NCBI GenBank assembly: GCA_007695305.1
Contig: REEA01000104.1
Coordinates: 1-42,371 of the forward strand
DNA from: Bacteroidia bacterium
GTDB lineage: Bacteria > Bacteroidota > Bacteroidia > Bacteroidales > UBA7960
Reading direction: 5' to 3'
Length of the DNA: 42,371 nucleotides
Positions 26,437-35,159 of this stretch are shown here, in pieces. The notes under the pieces are model-generated. The model had not been told where the DNA came from and did not search any database. It saw only the letters and a program-made list of their open reading frames with translations. Numbering within the stretch: position 1 is the first letter of the stretch; each line of letters opens with the position of its first letter. A program made the translations under genes and the position numbers.

Positions 26437-28521
26437 TCACTTTTTTGTGTGCAAGCGTATTTTCTCAAGTAACTGATCTTCTTCCACAGGTTTTGTGAGA
26501 TAATCATCCATGCCCGATTCAATAAAGAGCTCCCTGTCGCCGGGCATGGCATAGCCTGATATGGCAATAATGGGTGTCCGCCGGTGTACGCCCTCTGCTT
26601 CCCTTATCCTTTTGGTTGCCTCATAACCATCCATGCGTGGCATTTGACCGTCCATGATGATCAGGTCGTACTTGCCCGGAGCAAATAATTCAATGGCCGC
26701 CAAGCCATTGTTTGCCGTGTCAACACTCCATCCCTGCGACCTCAGAAACCCGGCGAGATACAACTGGTTGATGGGCTCATCCTCGACCACCAAAATCCGG
26801 AGCGTATTACCGCTGTTTTCATAGTTTGTCGGATTTTCATCGGCCACCGCCTCTTCAGTTTCAACAACCAGGGGCAGGGTAAAGAAAACATGGGTCCCTT
26901 TCCCCGGTTCACTATCAAAGTCAACCTGTCCGCCCATCCGTTCCACCAGGCTTTTTACAATACTGAGGCCCAAACCGGCACCTTTGTATTCCTTTTTTGT
27001 GGAATTATCAACCTGCATAAATGATTCAAACACAACATCCATATCTTCTTTTGCAATCCCAATGCCGTTATCAACCACAGAAAATTTTAACCATTCTTTA
27101 TACTCTTTGTCTTTGATCAATTGAATAATTACATCAATATGCCCATTGGAAGTAAACTTAATGGCATTATCGATCAGTTTGTCAAACACCTGCCGGATCT
27201 TTTGATTGTCGCCATATATGGTTTCCGGCACAGATTGATCTACCCTGTGCTGCATGGTATTGTTCTTATCCAGGGCGTTCGGCTCATGCAAGGCAATGAC
27301 TTCGCGGATCAGCTTCCGGGGTTCCAGTTCATGCAACAAAACATCCACCTTTTGGGCCTCCATGCTCGAATAATCAAGGATATCATTGATAATGCCCAGT
27401 AAGTTTTTTGCTGAGGTTGTTATGGATTGAAGATAGCTTTGTTGCACAGGATTAAGCTTGGTTTTTTCCAGCGTACGAGCCATGCCGATCAAAGCACTTA
27501 GCGGATTCCTGATCTCATGACTCATATTGGCCATGAAAGAGGATTTGGCTCTGTTGGCATTCTCAGCCCTTTCCTTTGCCTGTAGTAGCTTATCCTTTTC
27601 AATTCGCTCGGTTGCGTCGCGGCTGATACTTACAATCTCAGCCACTAGCCCTGAATCTTTTTGGTAAATGATCCGGTTTACCGAATCCAGCCATATGTAT
27701 TTGCCATTTTTTTTCCTTACCCTGCAGCATTCTGAAAAGGAACGCTTTTTTTCTTTGATGATCCTGGCATGGTTTGCTTTTATATCCCCGGCATCATCCG
27801 GATGAATATATTGATAGATAGATTTGCTGATCATTTCATCCTGGCTGTAACCCATGATATTCTTACAGGCATGGGAGATATATTTCAGCTTTCGGTCCCA
27901 TGTATGCAGGGAGATCATTTCTTTGGAGCTAAACTCAATCAAGCGTATCCGTTCTTCAAACAATCGTTCGGTAAATGCCAGATCATATTCACTGCTTTGA
28001 GAGTCAGCATGATCAAAACCGGCATACACGTTGCGCATATTTGCCATTAAGCCTGTTAGTTTTTCCTCATAACGTCTCAATCCTTGCTTTACAGCGATCA
28101 ACCCGGACTCCATCCTGATTCGACCAATCTCTTGTTCCACGAGGGAGGGTAGTATATGCAAAAAAGATTCTTTTCTCGGGAAAACATCATGCACGCCCAT
28201 GATACGCATTTGCCGCACATTGGTTTGATTATCCGGATGCAGCAGTACCAGGCAATCGATATACAGGCCGGACTCTCTAAACAACCGAAGGCTTTCATCC
28301 CATGGTGTATCAGCTTGTTCACCATCAATAATGTAAAAATACAAGCCCGGCTTACGTGTACGTTGCCATTGAATGGCATATGCCAATTTTGTAAATGTTT
28401 TGACATGATGGTTTTTCTCAGACAAGGCTCTATGCATTTTGTCTGAAAGATCATTATCTGTAGAGAGGATAACGATATATTCATGTTCATCAACACCTGC
28501 CGGGTAATTATAAGCTTCCAT
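26437..28521 (-). CDS. Soluble hybrid sensor histidine kinase (degenerate REC-PAS-HisKA-HATPase-REC)
   Basis: A 694-residue protein without membrane segments, so it senses a cytoplasmic signal. Residues 14-130 look like a receiver-type domain, with Asp66 in FYIIDGEQ and Lys117 in the phosphoacceptor and lysine positions but a poor fit elsewhere. A short coiled region (145-200) leads to a PAS domain (about 202-310). The HisKA box FMANMSHEIRNPLSALIG has phospho-His335. The ATPase domain has DNAIKF (451-456), VVDNGIGIA (482-490) and GAGLGLSIVKS (514-524). The C-terminal receiver (574-690) has Asp624 in IIMDGQMPRMDG and Lys677. No response regulator, HPt protein or other signalling gene is adjacent, so it is an orphan whose target is unknown. 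Confidence 0.93.
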   Translation of the reverse strand: MEAYNYPAGVDEHEYIVILSTDNDLSDKMHRALSEKNHHVKTFTKLAYAIQWQRTRKPGLYFYIIDGEQADTPWDESLRLFRESGLYIDCLVLLHPDNQTNVRQMRIMGVHDVFPRKESFLHILPSLVEQEIGRIRMESGLIAVKQGLRRYEEKLTGLMANMRNVYAGFDHADSQSSEYDLAFTERLFEERIRLIEFSSKEMISLHTWDRKLKYISHACKNIMGYSQDEMISKSIYQYIHPDDAGDIKANHARIIKEKKRSFSECCRVRKKNGKYIWLDSVNRIIYQKDSGLVAEIVSISRDATERIEKDKLLQAKERAENANRAKSSFMANMSHEIRNPLSALIGMARTLEKTKLNPVQQSYLQSITTSAKNLLGIINDILDYSSMEAQKVDVLLHELEPRKLIREVIALHEPNALDKNNTMQHRVDQSVPETIYGDNQKIRQVFDKLIDNAIKFTSNGHIDVIIQLIKDKEYKEWLKFSVVDNGIGIAKEDMDVVFESFMQVDNSTKKEYKGAGLGLSIVKSLVERMGGQVDFDSEPGKGTHVFFTLPLVVETEEAVADENPTNYENSGNTLRILVVEDEPINQLYLAGFLRSQGWSVDTANNGLAAIELFAPGKYDLIIMDGQMPRMDGYEATKRIREAEGVHRRTPIIAISGYAMPGDRELFIESGMDDYLTKPVEEDQLLEKIRLHTKK

Positions 28522-28660
28522 TGTAGTTTTTCCGGGAACAAATGCCTGTGATTATCTCAGGAATTAACCGGTTATTTACATGGGTTCATAGATAAATAAT
28601 TTATGTCGGTATTACCAGTCTATTAACAATTCAGCAACCATTTTGTTGATATATTGAAAC

Positions 28661-28693
28661 GAAAGGGCGGCCCGTTATTTGGGCCACCCTTTC
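28661..28693 (-). terminator. Terminator hairpin of SusCD operon 1
   Basis: GAAAGGGCGGCCC (28661-28673) pairs with GGGCCACCCTTTC (28681-28693) with one mismatch and a seven-base loop. It lies 23 bases past the SusD stop. The T run downstream on the minus strand is weak (GTTTCAAT), while a strong A/T run lies on the upstream side. Confidence 0.65.
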
Positions 28694-28716
28694 AAAAAAA
28701 AACCAAAACAAAGGAT

Positions 28717-30189
28717 TTAGTGGTTGGGCTGTACCAGACTATTGGTGTTCAGCTCATTCTGAGAGATAGGCCATACATATTGTGTTGCACCGGGCCCGAC
28801 TGCGGAAACACCCTCTTTTGCGCGATGATCGCTGAGTGTTCTCTGTGTATCCATGTTGTGAATACCTTCCGCCATAAATTCCATCTCACGTTCGAGGTGA
28901 ACTCTTTGCACAAATTCGTTCACATTGGTGATGGCTATGGGGTCGGCACCTGGATTTGACCTCAGGAATACAGCATTCAACAATGCCAGTGCCCTTGATG
29001 TAACTGAATTATTTGCCAATGCTTCTGCTTCAGCAAGATTGAGGATAACTTCCGCATAGCGAATAACAGGTGCCCAGTCTAACTGTCCGGGGGTCTGATA
29101 TTTGTCAATAAACAAGTGATCCACACCCTGGAATGTTCTTTGCTGCACCAGCAACCTCCGTGCATCGTTTGCGGGAAATGCCTGACTTGTCCAAACGTGG
29201 CTGTCTTGATTGATCGGATATTCCAGGCCACCTACCGGGGCATCGGAAAAGTAGTGTGCGAGGAAGTTCTGCGTTCCCGGAAGTTCAGTGGGCGTCATGG
29301 GGATCGAGAAAATTGACTCAGATGTGGTATACTGGGTAAAAATTTCCTCAAAATCGGGATGTAAAGCATATGCTACACCTGTTGGAGCTGTAAACGGAGC
29401 CGAAGCCGAAACAATTTTATTGGCTTCGCTGATCACGTTGCCGTACTGGCTCATGTGCAGATATACCCTGGTTTTGAAAGCAATCACTGTGGATTTGTGA
29501 ACACGGGTAACCCTCTCGTCATTGTTATTGCCGCTCACAGCGGGAAGTAAGCCTTCAGCTGTTGTGAGGTCGTCCAGAATTTGCGCATAGGTTTCCGTCA
29601 GGGTCGATCTTGGCATATCATTGTCGGCAGATGAACGTTGTGCCGTAATACGCAGGATAGCACCCCAGTCGCTGGGATCCTGATTATATGGACGGGCATA
29701 CAGCTGAATCAGGTGGTGATATGCCATGCCTCTGAGGGCAAGCGCTTCACCATAAAACTGATTGTATTCAGCCGGTGTAATGATATTGTTCTGGAACATG
29801 AAATCCTGATTTTCTTCCATCCCTTCCAGGAACATATTCACCCGGTTAACGGCGGCGTAGATTTGCGCCCACAGGTTAACCACTTCACCGGTTGAGGGAA
29901 ACACCAGGTTTTGCCAGGTTTGATAACCTGTAACACCATTGGTTTGCAGGTTAAGAAAATGGTCGCCCCGGATTGAGTTGTACACCTGGTAACGTCCGCC
30001 CAGGTATTGCCCGCTTTTGAAGGAGGCATAAATACCATTGACCTGGGCAACGACTCTATCCCTGGTGTCAAAGACCGAAAGCTCGGAAATTTGGGTTTCC
30101 GGTATCGGCTCGAGATAGTCGTCGAAGCACGCCGTGAGTCCGACGGCCACGAACAACACCAGTAAGGTTTTTATGATTGTGTTTTTCAT
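28717..30189 (-). CDS. SusD/RagB family surface lipoprotein (pair 1)
   Basis: A 490-residue protein. The start was placed at MKNTIIKTLLVLFVAVGLTAC (base 30189), which gives a normal lipoprotein signal with lipidated Cys21 followed by FDDYLE; the open frame upstream overlaps the end of SusC and has no signal. Family features are the TPR-like helical core (YGEALALRGMAYHHLIQLYA, DDLTTAEGLLP, RVTRVHKSTVIAFKTRVYLHM), the segment RYAEVILNLAEAEALANN, and a C-terminal YVWPISQNELNTNSLVQPN. It would cap the SusC barrel on the cell surface and bind the ligand. It lies 19 bases downstream of its susC partner. The substrate cannot be read from the sequence. Confidence 0.95.
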   Translation of the reverse strand: MKNTIIKTLLVLFVAVGLTACFDDYLEPIPETQISELSVFDTRDRVVAQVNGIYASFKSGQYLGGRYQVYNSIRGDHFLNLQTNGVTGYQTWQNLVFPSTGEVVNLWAQIYAAVNRVNMFLEGMEENQDFMFQNNIITPAEYNQFYGEALALRGMAYHHLIQLYARPYNQDPSDWGAILRITAQRSSADNDMPRSTLTETYAQILDDLTTAEGLLPAVSGNNNDERVTRVHKSTVIAFKTRVYLHMSQYGNVISEANKIVSASAPFTAPTGVAYALHPDFEEIFTQYTTSESIFSIPMTPTELPGTQNFLAHYFSDAPVGGLEYPINQDSHVWTSQAFPANDARRLLVQQRTFQGVDHLFIDKYQTPGQLDWAPVIRYAEVILNLAEAEALANNSVTSRALALLNAVFLRSNPGADPIAITNVNEFVQRVHLEREMEFMAEGIHNMDTQRTLSDHRAKEGVSAVGPGATQYVWPISQNELNTNSLVQPNH

Positions 30190-30208
30190 GATGTATCTGT
30201 TTTTTTGG

Positions 30209-33200
30209 TTAGAAAGAAATGTTAGCACCAATAGAGATTGTCCTTGCCTGTGGAACAGTATTGCGGTCAACACCGGGAACAAGGTTCGTGTCACCCATGG
30301 AAGAGATTTCCGGGTCACTGCCACTGTATCCGGTCAAGGTATAAATATTAAACATCTGGGCATAAAGTCTCGCACTGGAGATACCCACACGGTTCAGCAT
30401 GTCATTTCTCATGGTGTAGCCAATACTCAAATTTCTCACCTTCAGGAAGTCACCTCTTTCTACGTTTTGAGACTGTACCATGGTGTTTCCATTAGATACA
30501 TTGTCGCCCCACATTGGTTTGGGGATATCGGTCTGATCACCGGGCTGCCTCCAGAAGTTATGGTATACATATTCTTCATATTGCCAGCCTGGTCTGTGGT
30601 CTCTTAAGCCTGACAGTGATCCGTTATACACATAAAAGTCAAGTGCGAATGTCAGACCCAGGTTGAAGTCCCAGTTTCTGTACCTGAATGTGTTGTCCAA
30701 ACCGCCGTAAAACTTAGGAAGGGCACTGCCAAGCGGAACACCGTCGTCGATGATATTGATCGCTCTTGATTCGGTGCCGTCTTCATAACGCCATCCGGCT
30801 TGTCCGTCAGGCCATTCTGATCCATGACCATAATAAACAACGCCTGTAGAACCGTCTGCGTATCTTTTCACAAACATCCTTCTTCCCGTATCAGGGCAAA
30901 CGCCCAGTGTTTCAACACCCCAGATCATACCGATGGGATGTCCCACCAACGTACGGTTGGTTGTTTCCAGATGCGCTACACCGGGGATAAAATCAACACC
31001 TTCTGCCAGCTCGGTCACTTCATTCTTTACGTAAGAAATATTGAAGTCGGTTACCCACGAAAAGTCGGCGGTGGTGATATTAAAGCTGGTCATAGAAAAC
31101 TCAAAACCCTGGTTCATCATGGAACCGATGTTTTGCGGCAGAACATTTCCGGGGATACCTTTCGAGGGTGACTGAGGTACGTTCAGGATCAAGCCGTCAA
31201 TATCATTATTGAAATATCCCAGCTCAAACTGCAGCTGATCATTACGGATAGCAAATGCAAGACCAAGGTCAAGTTTGTTACTTGTTTCCCATTCCAGTTC
31301 CGCGTTACCTGCCTGGTTGAAGAAAAGAGTGGAATTGTTGTAATACTGTCCTGCTCCATAGAGGAACAATGACGCATAACTGCCTACACCCGTGATATTA
31401 CCTACTTTACCGTAGCTTGCCTTGAGCCTCAAGTCAGAGAAAATATCGCCAAGGTCACTGTTTGCAAAGAATGATTCATTGGAGATGTTCCACATCAATG
31501 ATGCACCGCCAAAGTTACCATACTTGTTGCCTGCAGCCAGGCCGGAGAATCCATCCCTTCTGCCTGTGAGTTCAAGGAAGTATCTGCGATCCCAGTTCAT
31601 GTTTAAACGGCTGAAGAATGAGATGAAGTAATTTTCGAACAGCATTTGGGATGGGGGTACGTTTTCTTCCAGCCAGTTACCCTGGAAGTTGTTGTAGAAT
31701 GTATCGCCCAGGTCATAGCGCCATGCGCTCCAGCCATTCCACTGGGAGTGTTGCTCTTCTGAACCGACCAGCATATTCACGCTCAGGTTATCCAATGCAG
31801 TGAACATGTAGTTCAGGGTATTTGTCCAGTTCCAGCGGCTTCTGCGGTCGAAGTAGTTGAACGCATCACCACTGCGTGTGCGGCCGTCGGCGTGGTCAGG
31901 GTGCCAGAATTCCTTGGACTCCATTTGGTGGTTGTCCAAACCAAACACGGAACGGAAAACCAGGCCATCAACGATTTCCACGTTAGCGCTCACGTTGGCA
32001 AGGATCCTGTCGGCTTCAGAGATTGCATAGTTAAAGTCTTGCAGCCATACCGGGTGGAAAAATCCGGTGCTTTGGGTGTTTTCAAGACGGCCAACAGAGT
32101 TTGCACCCCAGTTGATGTTGTAGTCCCCTTCAGTAACACTGATGATATTGCCATCATCATCATAGGTAATGAAAGCGGGAACGTTGGGCGCTGTAACCAT
32201 AGCCAGACGACCCAAACCTGCAGTGGCAAAGTTGGATCCGGGCAAAGAGCCTGTTTGCGGAGACTCTGTATAGGTGTTCGCATAGGAAACATTGGCACCA
32301 AAGTTCAACCAGTCAGTCATTTGGTGATCAATATTCATACGGGCATTCATTCTTTGGAATTGGTTGGTGCGAATGATCCCTTCAGTTTCTGTATAATTGA
32401 GACCAAAATAGTACTTTGTTTCCCTTGTTCCTCCGGAGAAACTCAAGGCATGAGAATGCTGGAAACCGGTTTGATAAACATAGTCGTACCAGTCAGTGTC
32501 AATCAGGTTGCCGTTGATGTCATACGCAAGAAAATAGGCGTCGCTCAGGTTTGCATTGCTTCTTGCCGTATTTTTGGTATAGACATACTGTTCGGCGTTC
32601 ATCAGGTCGTAGAAGTTGTATGCTGATGACCAACCGGTGCTGACGTCATAGGTAACACGGACATCGCCTTCGGTTCCTCGCCTGGTGGTAATGAGGATTA
32701 CACCGTTTGCTGCCCTTGAACCGTAAATAGCAGTTGCGGAGGCATCTTTCAGAACTTCGATTGACTCAATGTCGGAAGGACTGATGTCGGCCAGGGGGTT
32801 AACTGCCGCTGACGTACGGCCCATTTCTCCGGTAAATACCGGAACACCGTCAACCACATAAAGCGGGCTGGAGCTTCCGGAGATGGAGTTTACACCACGC
32901 ACCCTGATAACCGGGGGGTTACCCAATACAGCATTGGGAAGCGTAAGACTCACACCGGCGGCTTTACCCTGCAGTGCCTGGTCAAATGATTGGATGGGGA
33001 TTGTCCTAATGGCATCGCCGCTAACGGAAGAGATTGAACCTGAAACATCTCTTCGCTGCTGCACACCGTATCCCACGACCACAATTTCGTCCAGCACCGC
33101 AATGTCACGCTCCATGGCAATATTGATTACCGTCTGGTCTCTTACAACCACTTCGCGGGTAATCATGCCGATGAAGGAGAACACCAGGGTTGAGCCTTCC

Positions 33201-33394
33201 GAAACGGTGATCTCATAACGCCCGTCCAGATCGGTTACTGTACCAATGGTGGTGCCCCTCACAGAAACTGTTACCCCGGGCAGTGTACTGCCGTCGGAAG
33301 CATCAGTTACTGTGCCTGACACCCTGCGTTCCTGGGCATGCAATAGACCGCCCGCAAGAACGAGAGCAATGAAAACTAACAAAAATCTTTTCAT
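30209..33394 (-). CDS. SusC/RagA family TonB-dependent transporter (pair 1)
   Basis: A 1061-residue protein. The start was placed at MKRFLLVFIALVLAGGLLHA (base 33394), a clean signal peptide; the open frame reaches back to 33451. Order: signal peptide (1-20), carboxypeptidase-regulatory-like domain (about 24-98), SusC signature and TonB-box region DEIVVVGYGVQQRRD (102-116), plug (about 117-245; LYVVDGVPV, IEVLKDASATAIYG, ANGVILITTRRG), then a 22-strand type barrel ending in the typical aromatic terminus ISIGANISF. It imports a large ligand across the outer membrane using TonB energy, with the downstream SusD lipoprotein as lid. It has its own promoter candidates. No degradative enzyme lies in the operon. 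Confidence 0.96.
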   Translation of the reverse strand: MKRFLLVFIALVLAGGLLHAQERRVSGTVTDASDGSTLPGVTVSVRGTTIGTVTDLDGRYEITVSEGSTLVFSFIGMITREVVVRDQTVINIAMERDIAVLDEIVVVGYGVQQRRDVSGSISSVSGDAIRTIPIQSFDQALQGKAAGVSLTLPNAVLGNPPVIRVRGVNSISGSSSPLYVVDGVPVFTGEMGRTSAAVNPLADISPSDIESIEVLKDASATAIYGSRAANGVILITTRRGTEGDVRVTYDVSTGWSSAYNFYDLMNAEQYVYTKNTARSNANLSDAYFLAYDINGNLIDTDWYDYVYQTGFQHSHALSFSGGTRETKYYFGLNYTETEGIIRTNQFQRMNARMNIDHQMTDWLNFGANVSYANTYTESPQTGSLPGSNFATAGLGRLAMVTAPNVPAFITYDDDGNIISVTEGDYNINWGANSVGRLENTQSTGFFHPVWLQDFNYAISEADRILANVSANVEIVDGLVFRSVFGLDNHQMESKEFWHPDHADGRTRSGDAFNYFDRRSRWNWTNTLNYMFTALDNLSVNMLVGSEEQHSQWNGWSAWRYDLGDTFYNNFQGNWLEENVPPSQMLFENYFISFFSRLNMNWDRRYFLELTGRRDGFSGLAAGNKYGNFGGASLMWNISNESFFANSDLGDIFSDLRLKASYGKVGNITGVGSYASLFLYGAGQYYNNSTLFFNQAGNAELEWETSNKLDLGLAFAIRNDQLQFELGYFNNDIDGLILNVPQSPSKGIPGNVLPQNIGSMMNQGFEFSMTSFNITTADFSWVTDFNISYVKNEVTELAEGVDFIPGVAHLETTNRTLVGHPIGMIWGVETLGVCPDTGRRMFVKRYADGSTGVVYYGHGSEWPDGQAGWRYEDGTESRAINIIDDGVPLGSALPKFYGGLDNTFRYRNWDFNLGLTFALDFYVYNGSLSGLRDHRPGWQYEEYVYHNFWRQPGDQTDIPKPMWGDNVSNGNTMVQSQNVERGDFLKVRNLSIGYTMRNDMLNRVGISSARLYAQMFNIYTLTGYSGSDPEISSMGDTNLVPGVDRNTVPQARTISIGANISF

Positions 33395-33435
33395 GTTGTT
33401 TTTGTTTTGGTTAATAATTAAAATGATAGCTTGCA

Positions 33436-33494
33436 CAAAAATAGATTTCACGCAAGCTTTACAAAAATATAAAATTTATTTAATTTTTGCCAAA
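33436..33494 (-). promoter_or_regulatory. Candidate promoters of SusCD operon 1
   Basis: On the minus strand there are two TATTTTTG boxes, at 33436-33443 and 33462-33469. The first has a TTG-containing element 18 bases upstream (inside the second box) and the second has TTTG at 33491-33494, 21 bases upstream. They lie about 40-75 bases before the start at 33394, so operon 1 is probably transcribed independently of operon 2. Confidence 0.5.
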
Positions 33495-33574
33495 TATTTG
33501 TTAAAAAATGTACGGCAATGTGGCTCAGCTTCGCGCCCGTTATTGTTCAACTGGCAGCAAAATAACAAAAAAAC

Positions 33575-33599
33575 AGCCCGAAACTTTGTGTTTCGGGCT
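33575..33599. terminator. Terminator of SusCD operon 2
   Basis: AGCCCGAAAC (33575-33584) pairs perfectly with GTTTCGGGCT (33590-33599) around a five-base loop. T runs flank both sides, seven on the minus-strand exit. It follows the SusD stop at 33652 by about 50 bases. Confidence 0.88.
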
Positions 33600-33651
33600 A
33601 TTTTTTTCTTTATTTTCAGGAGATTCCTGAAAAAAATTATTCAGTGATCAA

Positions 33652-35136
33652 TTACCATCCCGGGTTTTGGACCATGTTTTCATTGGTGGTCATATCATTC
33701 TGCGGGATGCCCCAGACAAATTTCTCGTGTCCTGCTTCAATGCTCAGTTCATTGTATGTAGAACCGGTTACAATGAAGTTGATATTTTGCGGATCGCCGC
33801 GCTCAAATCCTAATCCCCAGCGCATCAGGTCATTCAAACGATAACCTTCGGCCAGCAATTCGCGCAGCCTTTCCTGACGGATGGCATCACGAAGCTGATT
33901 TCCGGCAAGACCACTCAAAGCACCCAAGCCACGCGCCTGACGTATTTCATTCAAACGGTTCAGGGCCTGACCTTCATTGACATGGAAGAGGGCTTCAATC
34001 AGATTCATATAGGTCTCAGAAATATGGAACAATTTCGGCCTATGCTGATAATTGGTTACGTTGGTATACATTTCCGGGTTGCCGGGATACTTGTTTATCA
34101 GCCAGATGTCCGGATATTCAAATCCTTGAATTCTGATAAGTTTTTGATCCAGGAAAACATGTTTGCGGAAATCGTTTTCATCGTACATGTCAATTACCCA
34201 CTGCTGCGGCACAAAGTCAGGAGTATAAAGTCCTGCACCTGCCTGGAATCCGAGAAAGATATTGTTCACACCTACTCCGGATTTCAGCTCATCCGGTCTG
34301 GCGACAAACGCGTGGAAAATGATCTCTGACGACTGGTCATTGACCCATTTGTTTTCGAGGCCGGCCAGTGTTGTGGCGAGGGGATACCTGTTACTGTTGA
34401 TCAGTTCTTCTGCAACGCTTACAACACCGGTGTAGTCTTTCATATGCAGGCGAACCCTGGCTTCCAGTGCAAGGGCTGCATCCCTGGTGGCAACAATTGA
34501 ATTGGGGCCGCCATTGGGCAAGCGCAACTTGGCTTCCTGGATATCTGCCAAAATCTGGTCATAAACCTGTTGTACGGTTGCACGCGCAGGCCTGGCAGCA
34601 GGGTTATACCTGAGTACCAGCGGTACGCCCAGGTCTGTAGATGCAGTAGCCGAATTGTAGGGCATACCCCACCTGATCACCAGCTGGTGATAATAAAAAG
34701 CACGGATCAGATGTGCTTCGCCGGTAAACTGGCTAAGCAGGGCTTTATCAGCATCTGTGGGGGCTTCAACGAGCTCCATGTTTTCAACGATGTTGTTCAC
34801 ATTGACGAGGGCACTGTAATACCACTGCCAGACGTCGCGAATGGTGTAATCAGTAGAAAGCATGGGCTCCCATCTGTGGGGGTTACCATTACGGTTACCA
34901 AAGTCCAGGGTTGCATTCAGCAAATCAGCCTGCACGTCGGTAGAGAACATAAACAGCCCGTAAACGCGGCTTTTAAGCTGCGCATACATACCATTCCTGA
35001 TGGTTTCGGCATCTTGCATGGTGCGGAAAGCGTCGGTCTGCTCAATGGCATTATACGGGAACCTTTCTACATCACAAGAAAAAGTAAACGCCACTGCGAA
35101 ACCCAGCACCAAAAATATTTTAAATAATTTTTTCAT
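33652..35136 (-). CDS. SusD/RagB family surface lipoprotein (pair 2)
   Basis: A 494-residue protein starting MKKLFKIFLVLGFAVAFTFSC, with lipidated Cys21 followed by DVERFPYNAIEQTDAF, the usual SusD opening. Further features are the helical core (FTGEAHLIRAFYYHQLVIRWGMPY, LADIQEAKLRLPN, ATRDAALALEARVRLHMKDY), ISETYMNLIEALFHVNEG, LNEIRQARGL and IRQERLRELLAEGYRLNDLMRWG. The C terminus FVWGIPQNDMTTNENMVQNPGW matches the family end. It shares the fold but clearly not a recent origin with the SusD of pair 1. It lies 23 bases downstream of its susC partner. The ligand is unknown. Confidence 0.95.
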   Translation of the reverse strand: MKKLFKIFLVLGFAVAFTFSCDVERFPYNAIEQTDAFRTMQDAETIRNGMYAQLKSRVYGLFMFSTDVQADLLNATLDFGNRNGNPHRWEPMLSTDYTIRDVWQWYYSALVNVNNIVENMELVEAPTDADKALLSQFTGEAHLIRAFYYHQLVIRWGMPYNSATASTDLGVPLVLRYNPAARPARATVQQVYDQILADIQEAKLRLPNGGPNSIVATRDAALALEARVRLHMKDYTGVVSVAEELINSNRYPLATTLAGLENKWVNDQSSEIIFHAFVARPDELKSGVGVNNIFLGFQAGAGLYTPDFVPQQWVIDMYDENDFRKHVFLDQKLIRIQGFEYPDIWLINKYPGNPEMYTNVTNYQHRPKLFHISETYMNLIEALFHVNEGQALNRLNEIRQARGLGALSGLAGNQLRDAIRQERLRELLAEGYRLNDLMRWGLGFERGDPQNINFIVTGSTYNELSIEAGHEKFVWGIPQNDMTTNENMVQNPGW

Positions 35137-35159
35137 GATCTTTTGTCTTTTAATGGTGA

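Noticed and set aside
26426-26452. Hairpin GCACACA/TGTGTGC between pgk and the kinase
   Set aside because: It overlaps the kinase C-terminal codons, has a 13-base loop and no exit T tract; too weak to call a terminator.
31892-32626. 244-codon open frame antisense to SusC 1
   Set aside because: It lies wholly inside a clear SusC coding region, has no family resemblance and follows from the codon bias of the real gene.
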